From the NCBI GenBank assembly GCA_963542625.1, contig CAUTXO010000031.1, positions 1 through 17,533 on the forward strand: a DNA stretch of 17,533 nt, written 5' to 3'. Origin of the DNA: CAUTXO01 sp963542625 (GTDB lineage: Bacteria > Campylobacterota > Campylobacteria > Campylobacterales > SZUA-545). Shown in pieces: positions 7,635 through 14,376 of this stretch (position 1 is the first letter of the stretch; every line of letters starts with the position of its first letter). The position numbers and the translations under genes were made by a program. The notes under the pieces were generated by a model that saw nothing but the letters and a program-made list of their open reading frames with translations, did no database searches and was not told the DNA's origin.

Positions 7635-8783
7635 TTACCTTACAAACTCATTCAAAATTTCTAAGACAATCTCCCTATCCGCGCCTCTTATCTCGTGCGC
7701 GCCGATGCCCTTTGGGAGAATAAAAATTACCTTGTTATCTTGACTTTTTTTGTCTAAAAAAAACGCATCGTAAAACTCTTGCGCGCTAGAAATGGCGTAA
7801 AAAGTTGGCAGCGCGAATTTTTTTAGGAGCGCTTCAATGCGCGCGGCGTCTTGCTGTAAAAGCAAACCAAGCCGCACGGCTAGGGCATTTGCCATTACCA
7901 TACCAATCGCCACCGCCTCGCCGTGCAAGTATTTTTTATACGCCGTTTGATTTTCTATAACGTGCGCAAACGTATGCCCGTAATTTAGCACTCTCCGCGC
8001 GCCGTGCTCCTTTTCATCAAGGCTCACGACGCTGGCTTTAAGGCTAACAGATCTAGCAATTGCCGCTTGCAAGCGGGAGTTGTGGCTAGGATCTGCACCA
8101 AGATCTAAGCCAAGATCTTGACTAGCTTTGGCGTCTGCCCCTAGATCCGCGCTAAGATCTTGACTAGGATCTACACTAAGATCCCCGCCAAGATCCCCCG
8201 CTAGGATCTCAAGCTCTGCAAAAAATTCCGCGCTAAACATCACAGCCATCTTAACAAGCTCTGCTACCCCAGCGTTAAACTCGCGGCGCGGCAAGGTCTG
8301 CAAAAAGGCTGGGTCAAGATACACCGCGCGCGGCTGGTAAAACGCCCCGATGAGATTTTTGCCAAACGCGTTATTTACGCCCGTTTTGCCGCCAACGCTC
8401 GCATCTACCATTCCTAAAAGCGTGGTAGAAATTATCAAAAAGTCAATCCCACGCTGGTAAATACTCGCGCAAAAGCCCGTAACGTCGCTCACCACACCGC
8501 CGCCAAAGGCAATGAGTAGCCCCGTGCGGTTGAATTTATGCCTGAAAAGCTCGTTTAAAATGTGCTCTGCTGTTGCTAGTGTTTTGAACTCTTCGCCATC
8601 GTCAATCGTGATAAATACAAGATCTCTAGCCAAGATCTTAGCGCGCAAAAGCGGCTCATACAGGGCAAAAATCGTCGTGTTTGTAACCACCGCCACCTTT
8701 CTATCAAATTCAAGGCGTGGCAGCGCGCCAATTTCCACTTCATACCCGCGCGCGTCTCCCCTTAGATCTACGCTAATTTTCAT
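7635..8783 (-). CDS. aroB: 3-dehydroquinate synthase with a repeat insertion
   Basis: This NAD- and metal-dependent enzyme makes 3-dehydroquinate, the second step of the shikimate pathway. Present are DDGEEFKTL (61-69), the NAD loop GGGVVSD (94-100), STTLLGMVDASVGGKTGVN (119-137), AELVK with metal ligand Glu175, LNYGHTFAH with His270, and LHGEA with His287. The length is 382 against about 350 usual. The excess lies at about residues 195-237, between LEIL and LQAAIARSVSLKA. It is a low-complexity Asp-Leu-Gly/Ser-Ala run whose DNA is a tandem of RGATCY motifs at 12-base period. The insertion is in frame and falls between helices, away from the active site, so activity is probably kept. The ATG overlaps the upstream stop as ATGA. 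Confidence 0.96.
   Translation of the reverse strand: MKISVDLRGDARGYEVEIGALPRLEFDRKVAVVTNTTIFALYEPLLRAKILARDLVFITIDDGEEFKTLATAEHILNELFRHKFNRTGLLIAFGGGVVSDVTGFCASIYQRGIDFLIISTTLLGMVDASVGGKTGVNNAFGKNLIGAFYQPRAVYLDPAFLQTLPRREFNAGVAELVKMAVMFSAEFFAELEILAGDLGGDLSVDPSQDLSADLGADAKASQDLGLDLGADPSHNSRLQAAIARSVSLKASVVSLDEKEHGARRVLNYGHTFAHVIENQTAYKKYLHGEAVAIGMVMANALAVRLGLLLQQDAARIEALLKKFALPTFYAISSAQEFYDAFFLDKKSQDNKVIFILPKGIGAHEIRGADREIVLEILNEFVR
8089..8209. repeat. RGATCY tandem array inside aroB, 12-base period
   Basis: Nine RGATCY hexamers start at 8089, 8101, 8113, 8143, 8155, 8167, 8179, 8191 and 8204. Six of the eight spacings are exactly 12; the last is 13, which shifts frame, and one gap is 30. 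On the coding strand the unit is roughly GATCYTRGNNNN. It is read mostly as a tetrapeptide Asp-Leu/Pro-Gly/Ser-x, giving the extra loop in AroB. Two TAGATC/AAGATC flank types alternate. This looks like local expansion of the dispersed motif. Confidence 0.9.
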
Positions 8784-10210
8784 TGATTTTCCTCAAAAGC
8801 TGGGATAAAGATCTGATGAAAACCGCTCATAAAAGAATGCTGCCTTGTGATGTCTGAAATCCTAAAAACATCAAAGAGCGACTTATCCGTAACGGCTTTG
8901 GTAAAGGGCAAAAACTGCAAAATATTCTTGTGGTGCAAGAATTCGCGCACGGGGTTTCCGCGCTTTTTAATAAAATGCAACTTGCGCTCGTAAATGGACG
9001 AAATATTTTCAAAATGCTCCACCGCGTCCTTGTTCTCGCTTAGGTCGGGCGTGATGTTAAAAAGATAAATGTTTAGGCTTAGCTGCGATGAGAGATCTAG
9101 CATTGGCGATGAAATGGCTTCTATGCTTTTACTCTCACTAATAAACGTGCCCGCTTCCTTTAGCTCATTGACGCTCTCGCGCCCTAGCTTCCAAACGGCT
9201 TTCTTGCTCTCAAAAAGCATTTTTTTGTTTTTCTTGCGCGCAAAAAACGGCTCATCAACGATGATAAGCCCGCAAGCCGTGCGCTCAAAATCTTGCAAAA
9301 ACTGCTCTTCGTGCAAAAAATCGCGATACGCCACGTCCAAAAAAACGCTTTCTAGATCTTGCACCCTGCGGGTAACGTAATTTAGCACCTCAACAGACAT
9401 CGGGTTTAATAGCTTTACGTAAAGGCGGTCAGAATTTAGGCGCTTTTGCAAATTTAGCGCGTTAGATAGCGGCTCTTCTACACTCTCGGCGGTTTTGCCC
9501 TTAAGATCTAAGATGAAATAAGAATTTTTGCCGTATGGCGATGGAAACTGCCCGACGTTAGATTTGATCGCCTTATAAACATTCTTTAAGATCTTAGGCT
9601 GCCCGACGGCTAAAATCGTATCGTTTGGGCGCAGCATTAATTCAGGGCGCGCTAGCAAAATATGCCCGCCGCGATACACCGCCGCGATTTTCCACTTTTG
9701 CTGGGCAATGTTTAAAATATGGCGGTAGGCGTAAGAACTCCCCGCGGGCACGGATATTTCCATAATCTCGCCCTGCCCTAGCCCGATGTGCTGCGCGATG
9801 ACGGGGCGGTTTGGAAGGCTTGTGATAAGACGGTTTGCAAGAATATCTTTAACGTCAATGAGCGTTAAGTTTTCATCATCTTGGGCTAGATCTTTGCGCC
9901 AAAAATCCACCAAAAAAATAGAAAGGCTCTTTTCAAAACGCCGCAAGATCTTATACACAGCGCGCGCATCGTTAAAATCTTGCAAAATGAGATTTGCCTG
10001 CGTGTGATCTTTGGTAAAAACCCCCGCTATGCGCGTGCGGCTAGTTGGGTCAAAATGATAAAACGAAAAGCCAAGCGGGTTATCGTCTAGGTCAATGTCC
10101 GTGTTATAAACGATGATGTCGTAATGGCTCTCGCCCGCGTAATTGGCATAAAGCCGCTCCACAAAAGCCTTGCCATAATCGCCTGAGATTACGATTAAAA
10201 CTTTTTTCAT
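8780..10210 (-). CDS. Soluble TrkA_C (RCK-C) domain protein
   Basis: A 476-residue protein without membrane segments. Residues 1-140 resemble a nucleotide-binding Rossmann-like domain (MKKVLIVISGDYGKAFVERL), although the Gly motif is poor. Residues 146-208 fit the TrkA_C/RCK-C ligand domain: GEIMEISVPAGSSYAYRHIL, then RPELMLRPNDTILAVGQP. The remaining 260 residues are not recognised. TrkA_C domains regulate K+ channels, antiporters and other transporters by binding nucleotides or ions. No K+ channel is adjacent, but the MscS-type channel two genes downstream and the 53-residue membrane protein just upstream are possible partners (inference). The ATG overlaps the stop of the small gene as ATGA, and its own stop overlaps the aroB start. 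Confidence 0.78.
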   Translation of the reverse strand: MKKVLIVISGDYGKAFVERLYANYAGESHYDIIVYNTDIDLDDNPLGFSFYHFDPTSRTRIAGVFTKDHTQANLILQDFNDARAVYKILRRFEKSLSIFLVDFWRKDLAQDDENLTLIDVKDILANRLITSLPNRPVIAQHIGLGQGEIMEISVPAGSSYAYRHILNIAQQKWKIAAVYRGGHILLARPELMLRPNDTILAVGQPKILKNVYKAIKSNVGQFPSPYGKNSYFILDLKGKTAESVEEPLSNALNLQKRLNSDRLYVKLLNPMSVEVLNYVTRRVQDLESVFLDVAYRDFLHEEQFLQDFERTACGLIIVDEPFFARKKNKKMLFESKKAVWKLGRESVNELKEAGTFISESKSIEAISSPMLDLSSQLSLNIYLFNITPDLSENKDAVEHFENISSIYERKLHFIKKRGNPVREFLHHKNILQFLPFTKAVTDKSLFDVFRISDITRQHSFMSGFHQIFIPAFEENQ

Positions 10211-10368
10211 TTACCCTGCCGTTTGAGCGCGTCTAGCTCCTTTGCAAGCCGTTCAATCTCGTCCTTGCACGGGCATTTTTCTTTCCTAAAAATGCTAAGC
10301 GCAAAAAGCGCCAAAAGCAAAACAATCGCTGTTTCTCTTAGGTAGGGAACGCTATCTAAATAACACAT
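10207..10368 (-). CDS. 53-residue single-span membrane protein
   Basis: A short gene filling the space between the E1-like and TrkA_C genes. Translation gives 53 residues: a membrane span at about 13-27 (TAIVLLLALFALSIF), a basic RKEK, a CPC pair at 32-34, then a charged helix at 35-50. A strong ribosome site (AAGGA, five bases before ATG) stands upstream. The ATG follows the upstream stop after one base, and the TGA overlaps the TrkA_C gene start as ATGA. Such fit on both sides, plus a sensible topology, argues for a real gene. The function is unknown; it could anchor the soluble TrkA_C protein at the membrane. The Cys-Pro-Cys pair might bind metal or form a disulphide, which is speculation. 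Confidence 0.75.
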   Translation of the reverse strand: MCYLDSVPYLRETAIVLLLALFALSIFRKEKCPCKDEIERLAKELDALKRQGK

Positions 10369-10369
10369 T

Positions 10370-11038
10370 TTAATCCTTTGGTAGGTTGAAAATTTGGGTT
10401 TTTTTCTCGCCCGCTTCGTCGTAAAAAACGTAATACAAAACGTCCTTTTTGATAGGCAAGCCGGCTAGATATCTAAAGGCAAGGTTGGCAGAAAATGCCG
10501 CAATTTCCATTACCATTGGCGCGCCAACGCCGCTAGCTCCTAGATCTTGCGCGCTAAAGGCGCTAAAGCTAGCCTTATCAAAAAACGCAACGCGGCCTTC
10601 AAAGCGCTCCACCGCCGCGTAGATCCAAGGCGCGCCAAGCCCCCGCGCAAAGGCTTCTATGGCAAGCCGCGCTTGGTTGTTATCGGTGGCGTCTAGGATA
10701 AGATCTACCGCAAGATCTGTGCTGCTTAGATCTTGCACTCTTTTAAAAAGCGCCTTAACTCTCACGCCGCCTTCTCTAGCTTCAATGCGCTTTTTGACGA
10801 CCTTAACCTTTTTTTTGCCGATGTCTTTTAGGTTAAAAGCTATTTGCCTGTGAATGTTGCTAAGGCAAACGGTATCGTCATCAAGTAGATAAATTTGCTT
10901 TAGCCCAAGCGAGCCAAGCGCGTAAGCAATGGCGCTGCCAAGCCCACCGCACCCCACTATCAAAACGGATTTATCCCGCAAAGCGCTTTGCGCGGCGCTG
11001 CCAATTAGCTTTATTTGCCTGTCAAAATATTCGCTCAT
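10370..11038 (-). CDS. E1-like ThiF/HesA/MoeB family protein lacking conserved cysteines
   Basis: A 222-residue adenylating-enzyme fold protein. The nucleotide loop is GCGGLGS (29-35), and DDDTVCLSNIHRQ (53-65) has the family Asp and the Ser-Asn-x-x-Arg-Gln signature that contacts ATP and the partner C-terminus. LDATDN at 115-120 is the conserved Asp-containing block. Family members adenylate the Gly-Gly tail of ThiS or MoaD-type proteins. The only cysteines are Cys30 and Cys58, so the zinc CxxC pairs and the acceptor cysteine of ThiF/MoeB are absent, and the protein is about 25-40 residues short. It may act in tRNA modification (TcdA-like) or as an adenylation-only enzyme. No ThiS/MoaD partner is in the window. 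The start overlaps the nitrilase-fold gene by 17 bases. Three AGATCT lie within 33 bases at 10701-10733. Confidence 0.82.
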   Translation of the reverse strand: MSEYFDRQIKLIGSAAQSALRDKSVLIVGCGGLGSAIAYALGSLGLKQIYLLDDDTVCLSNIHRQIAFNLKDIGKKKVKVVKKRIEAREGGVRVKALFKRVQDLSSTDLAVDLILDATDNNQARLAIEAFARGLGAPWIYAAVERFEGRVAFFDKASFSAFSAQDLGASGVGAPMVMEIAAFSANLAFRYLAGLPIKKDVLYYVFYDEAGEKKTQIFNLPKD

Positions 11039-11834
11039 TCAAAAGTCTTTCATTTAGTGCGTTAAAGCCCCAATCCGCCCTTGCATTTTTGAGCACCATT
11101 TTATCTAAAGTCGCCACCAGCAACTCCTCCTTAGCGCTTAGAAAATCCTCAATGTGCCCGCTTGGATTGCAAAGCAAACTATCGCCGTAAAACTTCCAAA
11201 CGTGCTCGCCGTCGTGGCGCTCGCCGATTTTATTCGTGCGCAAAATGTAATAATTGCCAAGCAAGCCGCGCGTTTTGATAATCTCGCGCCAACGCAGCTT
11301 AGAATTAAACGTGCTAGCGCTAGAAAGCAGCACGCAATCAACCTTTTTGCGGCTAAAATACTCCCAATACGCGCTTAGGTGCAGCTCGTAGCCAAACGCC
11401 ACGCTGAATTTAAAGCCGCCAACGTTAAAACAAGGCGGGGGCGCTAGGGGCGCGGGGGCAAAAAACGCCTTTTCATTCCAGTGTTTGTAATCAATCAGCA
11501 CGCTTTGCGCGTAAAGTGTTAAAGACTTTTGCCTAAAAATCGCCATCGTTTTAACGGGCGCGCCCGCCTTAAATGTAATCAGCGGCGCAACGATGACGAC
11601 CTTATAAACGCTCGCTAACTTTTTAAGATACCGCACGTGCTCCCTTGCCGCGGCGACTAGGCTCTTAAGCCGTGCGCGCTTACTTGTGTCAAGATCTTTA
11701 AAGAAGGGGTCAAAAACATACTCGCCAAAGCAAAGGATCCTAGCCCCCCTAGATCTAGCAAGGCTTAGGTAATAATCAAGCCCTTCAAGCCCCCGCGCGG
11801 TTTGCAAGCTTGCGATGTTAATCGTCTTTTGCAT
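11022..11834 (-). CDS. Nitrilase-superfamily protein with the catalytic Cys replaced
   Basis: A 270-residue carbon-nitrogen hydrolase fold. The catalytic Glu is at 38 (FGEYVF), and the Lys is likely 117 (DYKHW). The third block, expected to read like ICYDLRFPE, reads VAFGYELHLSAYW (145-157), with Gly148 where the nucleophile Cys belongs (codon GGC). The C-terminal half fits well: RWREIIKTRGLLGNYYILRT, then NKIG and YGDSLLCNPSG. Normal members hydrolyse amides or nitriles, so this one is probably catalytically inactive or uses another residue; Cys135 and Cys222 are elsewhere and unlikely substitutes. It overlaps xseB and the E1-like gene by 17 bases each. An alternative is that related Campylobacter proteins share this change, which would indicate a conserved non-enzymatic role. 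Confidence 0.82.
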   Translation of the reverse strand: MQKTINIASLQTARGLEGLDYYLSLARSRGARILCFGEYVFDPFFKDLDTSKRARLKSLVAAAREHVRYLKKLASVYKVVIVAPLITFKAGAPVKTMAIFRQKSLTLYAQSVLIDYKHWNEKAFFAPAPLAPPPCFNVGGFKFSVAFGYELHLSAYWEYFSRKKVDCVLLSSASTFNSKLRWREIIKTRGLLGNYYILRTNKIGERHDGEHVWKFYGDSLLCNPSGHIEDFLSAKEELLVATLDKMVLKNARADWGFNALNERLLNERIF

Positions 11835-12009
11835 TTAGCTCTTCATATACTATTTGCGCTTCTTGCAAGATCTTGTCCGCTTCTGCGATGAGCTTTACGC
11901 CCTTTTTGTATTCCGCCACCGCGTCTTGCATTAAAATATCATCGCGCGCTAGCGCCTCTACCGTCTGCTTTATCTGCGCTAACTTGCTTTCAAAACTTTC
12001 ATCTGCCAT
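11818..12009 (-). CDS. xseB: Exodeoxyribonuclease VII small subunit
   Basis: A 63-residue protein matching XseB in length and pattern: SFESKLAQIKQTVEALARDD, then 'AVAEYKKGVKLIAEADKILQEAQ' in the second helix, forming a helical hairpin. Several XseB chains bind one XseA, the catalytic subunit, to degrade single-stranded DNA. XseA is not in the window. The ATG lies inside the end of metX (11-base overlap), so it is translationally coupled to that gene. The tail runs into the next gene with a 17-base overlap. Function is clear; no reason for the link to methionine synthesis is apparent beyond gene packing. Confidence 0.93.
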   Translation of the reverse strand: MADESFESKLAQIKQTVEALARDDILMQDAVAEYKKGVKLIAEADKILQEAQIVYEELNAKDD

Positions 12010-13108
12010 TTAAGATCCTTTCTACATCGTCTGCGTATTTTTCTATCTCCACCAAAAAGGCATCGTGCCCGTAATCGCTTTCTACTTCGCGGTAAAAACA
12101 AGGCTTGGCTAGATCATCTAGCACGGTTTTAATCTCTTGCATTTGGCGCGGCAAAAAGAGAAGATCTGCGCTAAAGCTAAAAAGATGCACGCGCGCTTCC
12201 ACCTGCGCTAGCGCCCCGCGTAAGCTCTCAAAGCCACGCGAAATATCGTAAATATTCACCGCCTTTGCAATGTAAATAAAGCTAAGCGGGTCAAACCACC
12301 GCGCAAAATTATCGCCGTTATAATCAAGGTAAGAATCCACTTGAAACCTGCCGTTTAGGTCAAAAAGCCCATCTTGACGCAAATACTCCCTGCCAAACTT
12401 GCTATCCATAGATCCAGGCGAGAGAAAGCTTATGTGCCCTATCATTCGCGCAATTGCCGCGCCCCTTAGCCCGTTTTGCGCGATGTCTGCGGCGTTATAT
12501 TCGCCGCCTTTGAAAGCGGGATCGTTTTTAATGGCTTCAACGGCTGCTTTGTTAAAGGCTATCGTCCAAGCGGGCGTGGCGTGCGTTGTGGCTAGGGCTA
12601 TCACATCATCGGCAAAATGCGGGTAATCCACCGCAAAATGTAGCGCCTGCATTCCGCCCATAGATCCGCCGATGACCGCGCGCGCGTGCTCTATTCCAAG
12701 CGCGATGAAAAGCTCCATTTGCGCTTGCACCATATCTTTTATTGTGATGACGGGGAATTTTAGGCGGTATGGCTTGCCGTCTTCAGAGCGTAGGCTTTGT
12801 GGGCTTGATGAGCCAAAGCTTGAGCCGATGACATTAACGCAAATAACGAAAAATTTGTCCGTATCAATTGCCTTGCCTGCGCCAATTAGCCCGTCCCACC
12901 AGCCGCTTTTTTTCTCCCCCGCGTATTGCCCTGCGGCGTGGTGCGAGCCCGTGAGCGCGTGGCAAACCACGACGGCATTATCCTTTTGCGCGTTTAAGCG
13001 CCCGTAGGTCTCATACCTAAGCCAAAAGGGCTCTAAGATCCGCCCGCTCTCAAGGCGCAAGGTGCGGTTAAAATGTTTTGTGTGTGTTTGCAAATGCAAG
13101 TCAGGCAA
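11999..13108 (-). CDS. metX: Homoserine O-acetyltransferase
   Basis: An alpha/beta-hydrolase of the MetX family that acylates L-homoserine, the first committed step toward methionine. The catalytic triad is visible: Ser149 in GGSMGG, Asp315 in SADLLFLP and His348 in YGHDAFL (numbering from the start chosen here). The N-terminal block LQTHTKHFNRTLRLESGRI and the HALTGSHH oxyanion region are typical. The open frame extends to a TTG at 13132, but the TTG at 13106-13108 is preferred. It has GGGAG six bases upstream and leaves the TATAAT at 13135-13140 in a normal promoter position; the product is then 369 residues. Acetyl rather than succinyl specificity is assumed from the family. As first gene it would lead the long leftward unit. 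Confidence 0.93.
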   Translation of the reverse strand: MPDLHLQTHTKHFNRTLRLESGRILEPFWLRYETYGRLNAQKDNAVVVCHALTGSHHAAGQYAGEKKSGWWDGLIGAGKAIDTDKFFVICVNVIGSSFGSSSPQSLRSEDGKPYRLKFPVITIKDMVQAQMELFIALGIEHARAVIGGSMGGMQALHFAVDYPHFADDVIALATTHATPAWTIAFNKAAVEAIKNDPAFKGGEYNAADIAQNGLRGAAIARMIGHISFLSPGSMDSKFGREYLRQDGLFDLNGRFQVDSYLDYNGDNFARWFDPLSFIYIAKAVNIYDISRGFESLRGALAQVEARVHLFSFSADLLFLPRQMQEIKTVLDDLAKPCFYREVESDYGHDAFLVEIEKYADDVERILNGR

Positions 13109-13134
13109 AGGCAGCTCCCGTGTTTGAAGCAAAA

Positions 13135-13140
13135 ATTATA
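13135..13140 (-). promoter_or_regulatory. -10 box of the metX promoter
   Basis: The minus strand reads TATAAT, preceded by GTTT, about 27 bases before the preferred TTG start of metX. Transcription would start near 13128 and give a leader of about 20 bases carrying the GGGAG ribosome site. No strong -35 is visible. Upstream lie the paired 16-base repeats at 13169-13205, which may be operator sites. Confidence 0.5.
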
Positions 13141-13168
13141 AAACATCGCGCGTTAAAGCACGCGAAAG

Positions 13169-13205
13169 CTCCCGATAGCGCCAAAAAAACTCCCGATAGC
13201 GCCAA
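13169..13205. repeat. Two 16-base direct repeats spaced 21 bases, candidate operator
   Basis: CTCCCGATAGCGCCAA occurs at 13169-13184 and again at 13190-13205, identical over 16 bases and offset by 21, two helical turns. Both lie between the divergent metX and outer-membrane-gene promoters. A dimeric regulator binding the same DNA face would suit this layout. The open frame crossing it would give a PDSAK repeat, but the downstream signal peptide argues that this frame is not translated here. Confidence 0.55.
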
Positions 13206-13223
13206 GACGCGCTTTGGCATTTT

Positions 13224-13232
13224 TGCTACACT
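13224..13232 (+). promoter_or_regulatory. Possible extended -10 for the outer-membrane gene
   Basis: TGCTACACT fits an extended -10 (TGnTAnnnT). It ends eight bases before the GTG at 13240, so the transcript could start at or just before the start codon. No ribosome site is visible in front of that GTG, which agrees with a leaderless message, but the evidence is thin. Confidence 0.3.
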
Positions 13233-13239
13233 GTGCGCC

Positions 13240-14367
13240 GTGAAAAAAATATATTTTTTTGCTTTTTTCGCCTTGGGGCTAGCGGCGGTGGATTTTAGCG
13301 CGAATGCGGGCGCGCTTGGGGTTTATAACTCGCAAACAAAACAAGGCTCGCTGGCGTTTTTAGCAGCCGCGCGCGCGGATCTTCGCGGCGATGTTTTTGA
13401 CGCTAGCATTGAGGGCGAAGCGCTAAAAGATCTACGCTACAAAAAGCGCCAATACGGCATTATTAAAGAAGCAGCGCTGTTTGTTAATGCCCCGCGCGCG
13501 CGGATCTTCGGCGGGCGGCGGATCTTCTTTTTTGGTAGCCTTGAAAGCTACAATCCAAGCGACGTTCTCAATCAGCAAAACCGCAAAAGAGATGTTTTTG
13601 CCAAAGAAAAACTAGGCGCGGACGTAGCGGGGGTGGATCTAGATCTTGGCGCTTTTGAGCTCCTTGCGCTTGTTAAATTTCACGAAGAGCGCAATGAATA
13701 TTTAGCCGTCGGGCCTTTCCCCGCGCCGCCAATTCGCGCGGTGTATTTTGCAAAATCGCAAAACGCGCCGCAATACCTTGTGCGCGCGCAAAAAAGCTTT
13801 GATAGCGCCTACCCCCTAGATCTTACCCTGCTTTACGTGCGCGGCTTTGATAGCGCGGAGATTTTCACAAGAGCGGGCGCGCTGCGGTTTTTCTCGGATA
13901 AATTCGCTAGCTATGGGACGCAGCTTGTGGGAAACACATTGCTAAAATTTGAACTAGTGCAAACCCTGCCGCACAGGGATAAAGCCTACCCGCCCTTGCA
14001 AGATCTAAGCAGCTTCTGGCAAGCGGGCGCTGGGTTTGAATACTCAAGCGATTTTTGGGGTGGGACAAGCCTTGGCGTGCTGGCTGAATATCACCGCGCG
14101 GGGGAGACAAAACGCCGCAAGATCCGCGCCAGGGATCTTGTGCGCTTACACAACGACGCCTTTGCGGGGCTAAGACTAAAATTTAATGATCTTTATGACT
14201 CAAGCGCGCTAGCGGGGGTTTTTAAGCCACTTAGCGGTGGCGCGGGCGCAAGCGGGTTTTTCAAGCTAAACTCGCGGGTTTTTGACGCACTTAGCCTAGA
14301 TCTTGGCGTATTCTTTTTGCAAAACAAACAAACGGCAAGCAAATTAGGGCTTGCATATTATTTTTAA
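13240..14367 (+). CDS. Outer-membrane beta-barrel candidate of the RND gene set
   Basis: A 375-residue exported protein I do not recognise at family level. The GTG start is chosen because it is followed at once by a signal peptide (KKIYFFAFFALGLAAVDFSANA, likely cut after ANA). The open frame extends back to a TTG at 13078, but the 54 extra residues would stand before the signal and overlap metX. The mature part has alternating hydrophobic strands and ends in GLAYYF, a C-terminal aromatic typical of outer-membrane barrels. 'GRRIFFFG' and 'YNPSDVLNQQN' resemble a block seen in DUF1302/alginate-export-type porins. Nine bases separate it from the LolA-like gene. I infer an outer-membrane exit or acceptor for the downstream transporter. 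Confidence 0.7.
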   Translation: MKKIYFFAFFALGLAAVDFSANAGALGVYNSQTKQGSLAFLAAARADLRGDVFDASIEGEALKDLRYKKRQYGIIKEAALFVNAPRARIFGGRRIFFFGSLESYNPSDVLNQQNRKRDVFAKEKLGADVAGVDLDLGAFELLALVKFHEERNEYLAVGPFPAPPIRAVYFAKSQNAPQYLVRAQKSFDSAYPLDLTLLYVRGFDSAEIFTRAGALRFFSDKFASYGTQLVGNTLLKFELVQTLPHRDKAYPPLQDLSSFWQAGAGFEYSSDFWGGTSLGVLAEYHRAGETKRRKIRARDLVRLHNDAFAGLRLKFNDLYDSSALAGVFKPLSGGAGASGFFKLNSRVFDALSLDLGVFFLQNKQTASKLGLAYYF

Positions 14368-14376
14368 GGACACAAA

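Noticed and set aside
8089..8209. CRISPR array in the aroB region
   Set aside because: The repeat unit is 12 bases with no distinct spacers, and it is in frame within a coding gene.
8512..8808. Rightward open frame of 98 codons across the aroB start
   Set aside because: It is a shadow of aroB: it covers conserved AroB blocks on the opposite strand and has no ribosome site or recognisable motif.
11022..11834. N-carbamoylputrescine amidase (AguB) partner for the agmatine-deiminase-family gene
   Set aside because: The fold is right, but the catalytic Cys is Gly and the gene is nearly 10 kb away in a different part of the operon.
13169..13205. Riboswitch upstream of metX
   Set aside because: The leader after the likely metX transcription start is only about 20 bases, too short for an aptamer; the repeats lie upstream of the promoter.
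13078..13239. Open frame extending the outer-membrane gene back to a TTG at 13078
   Set aside because: It would place 54 residues before an obvious signal peptide, overlap the start of metX and run through two promoters; the GTG at 13240 fits better.
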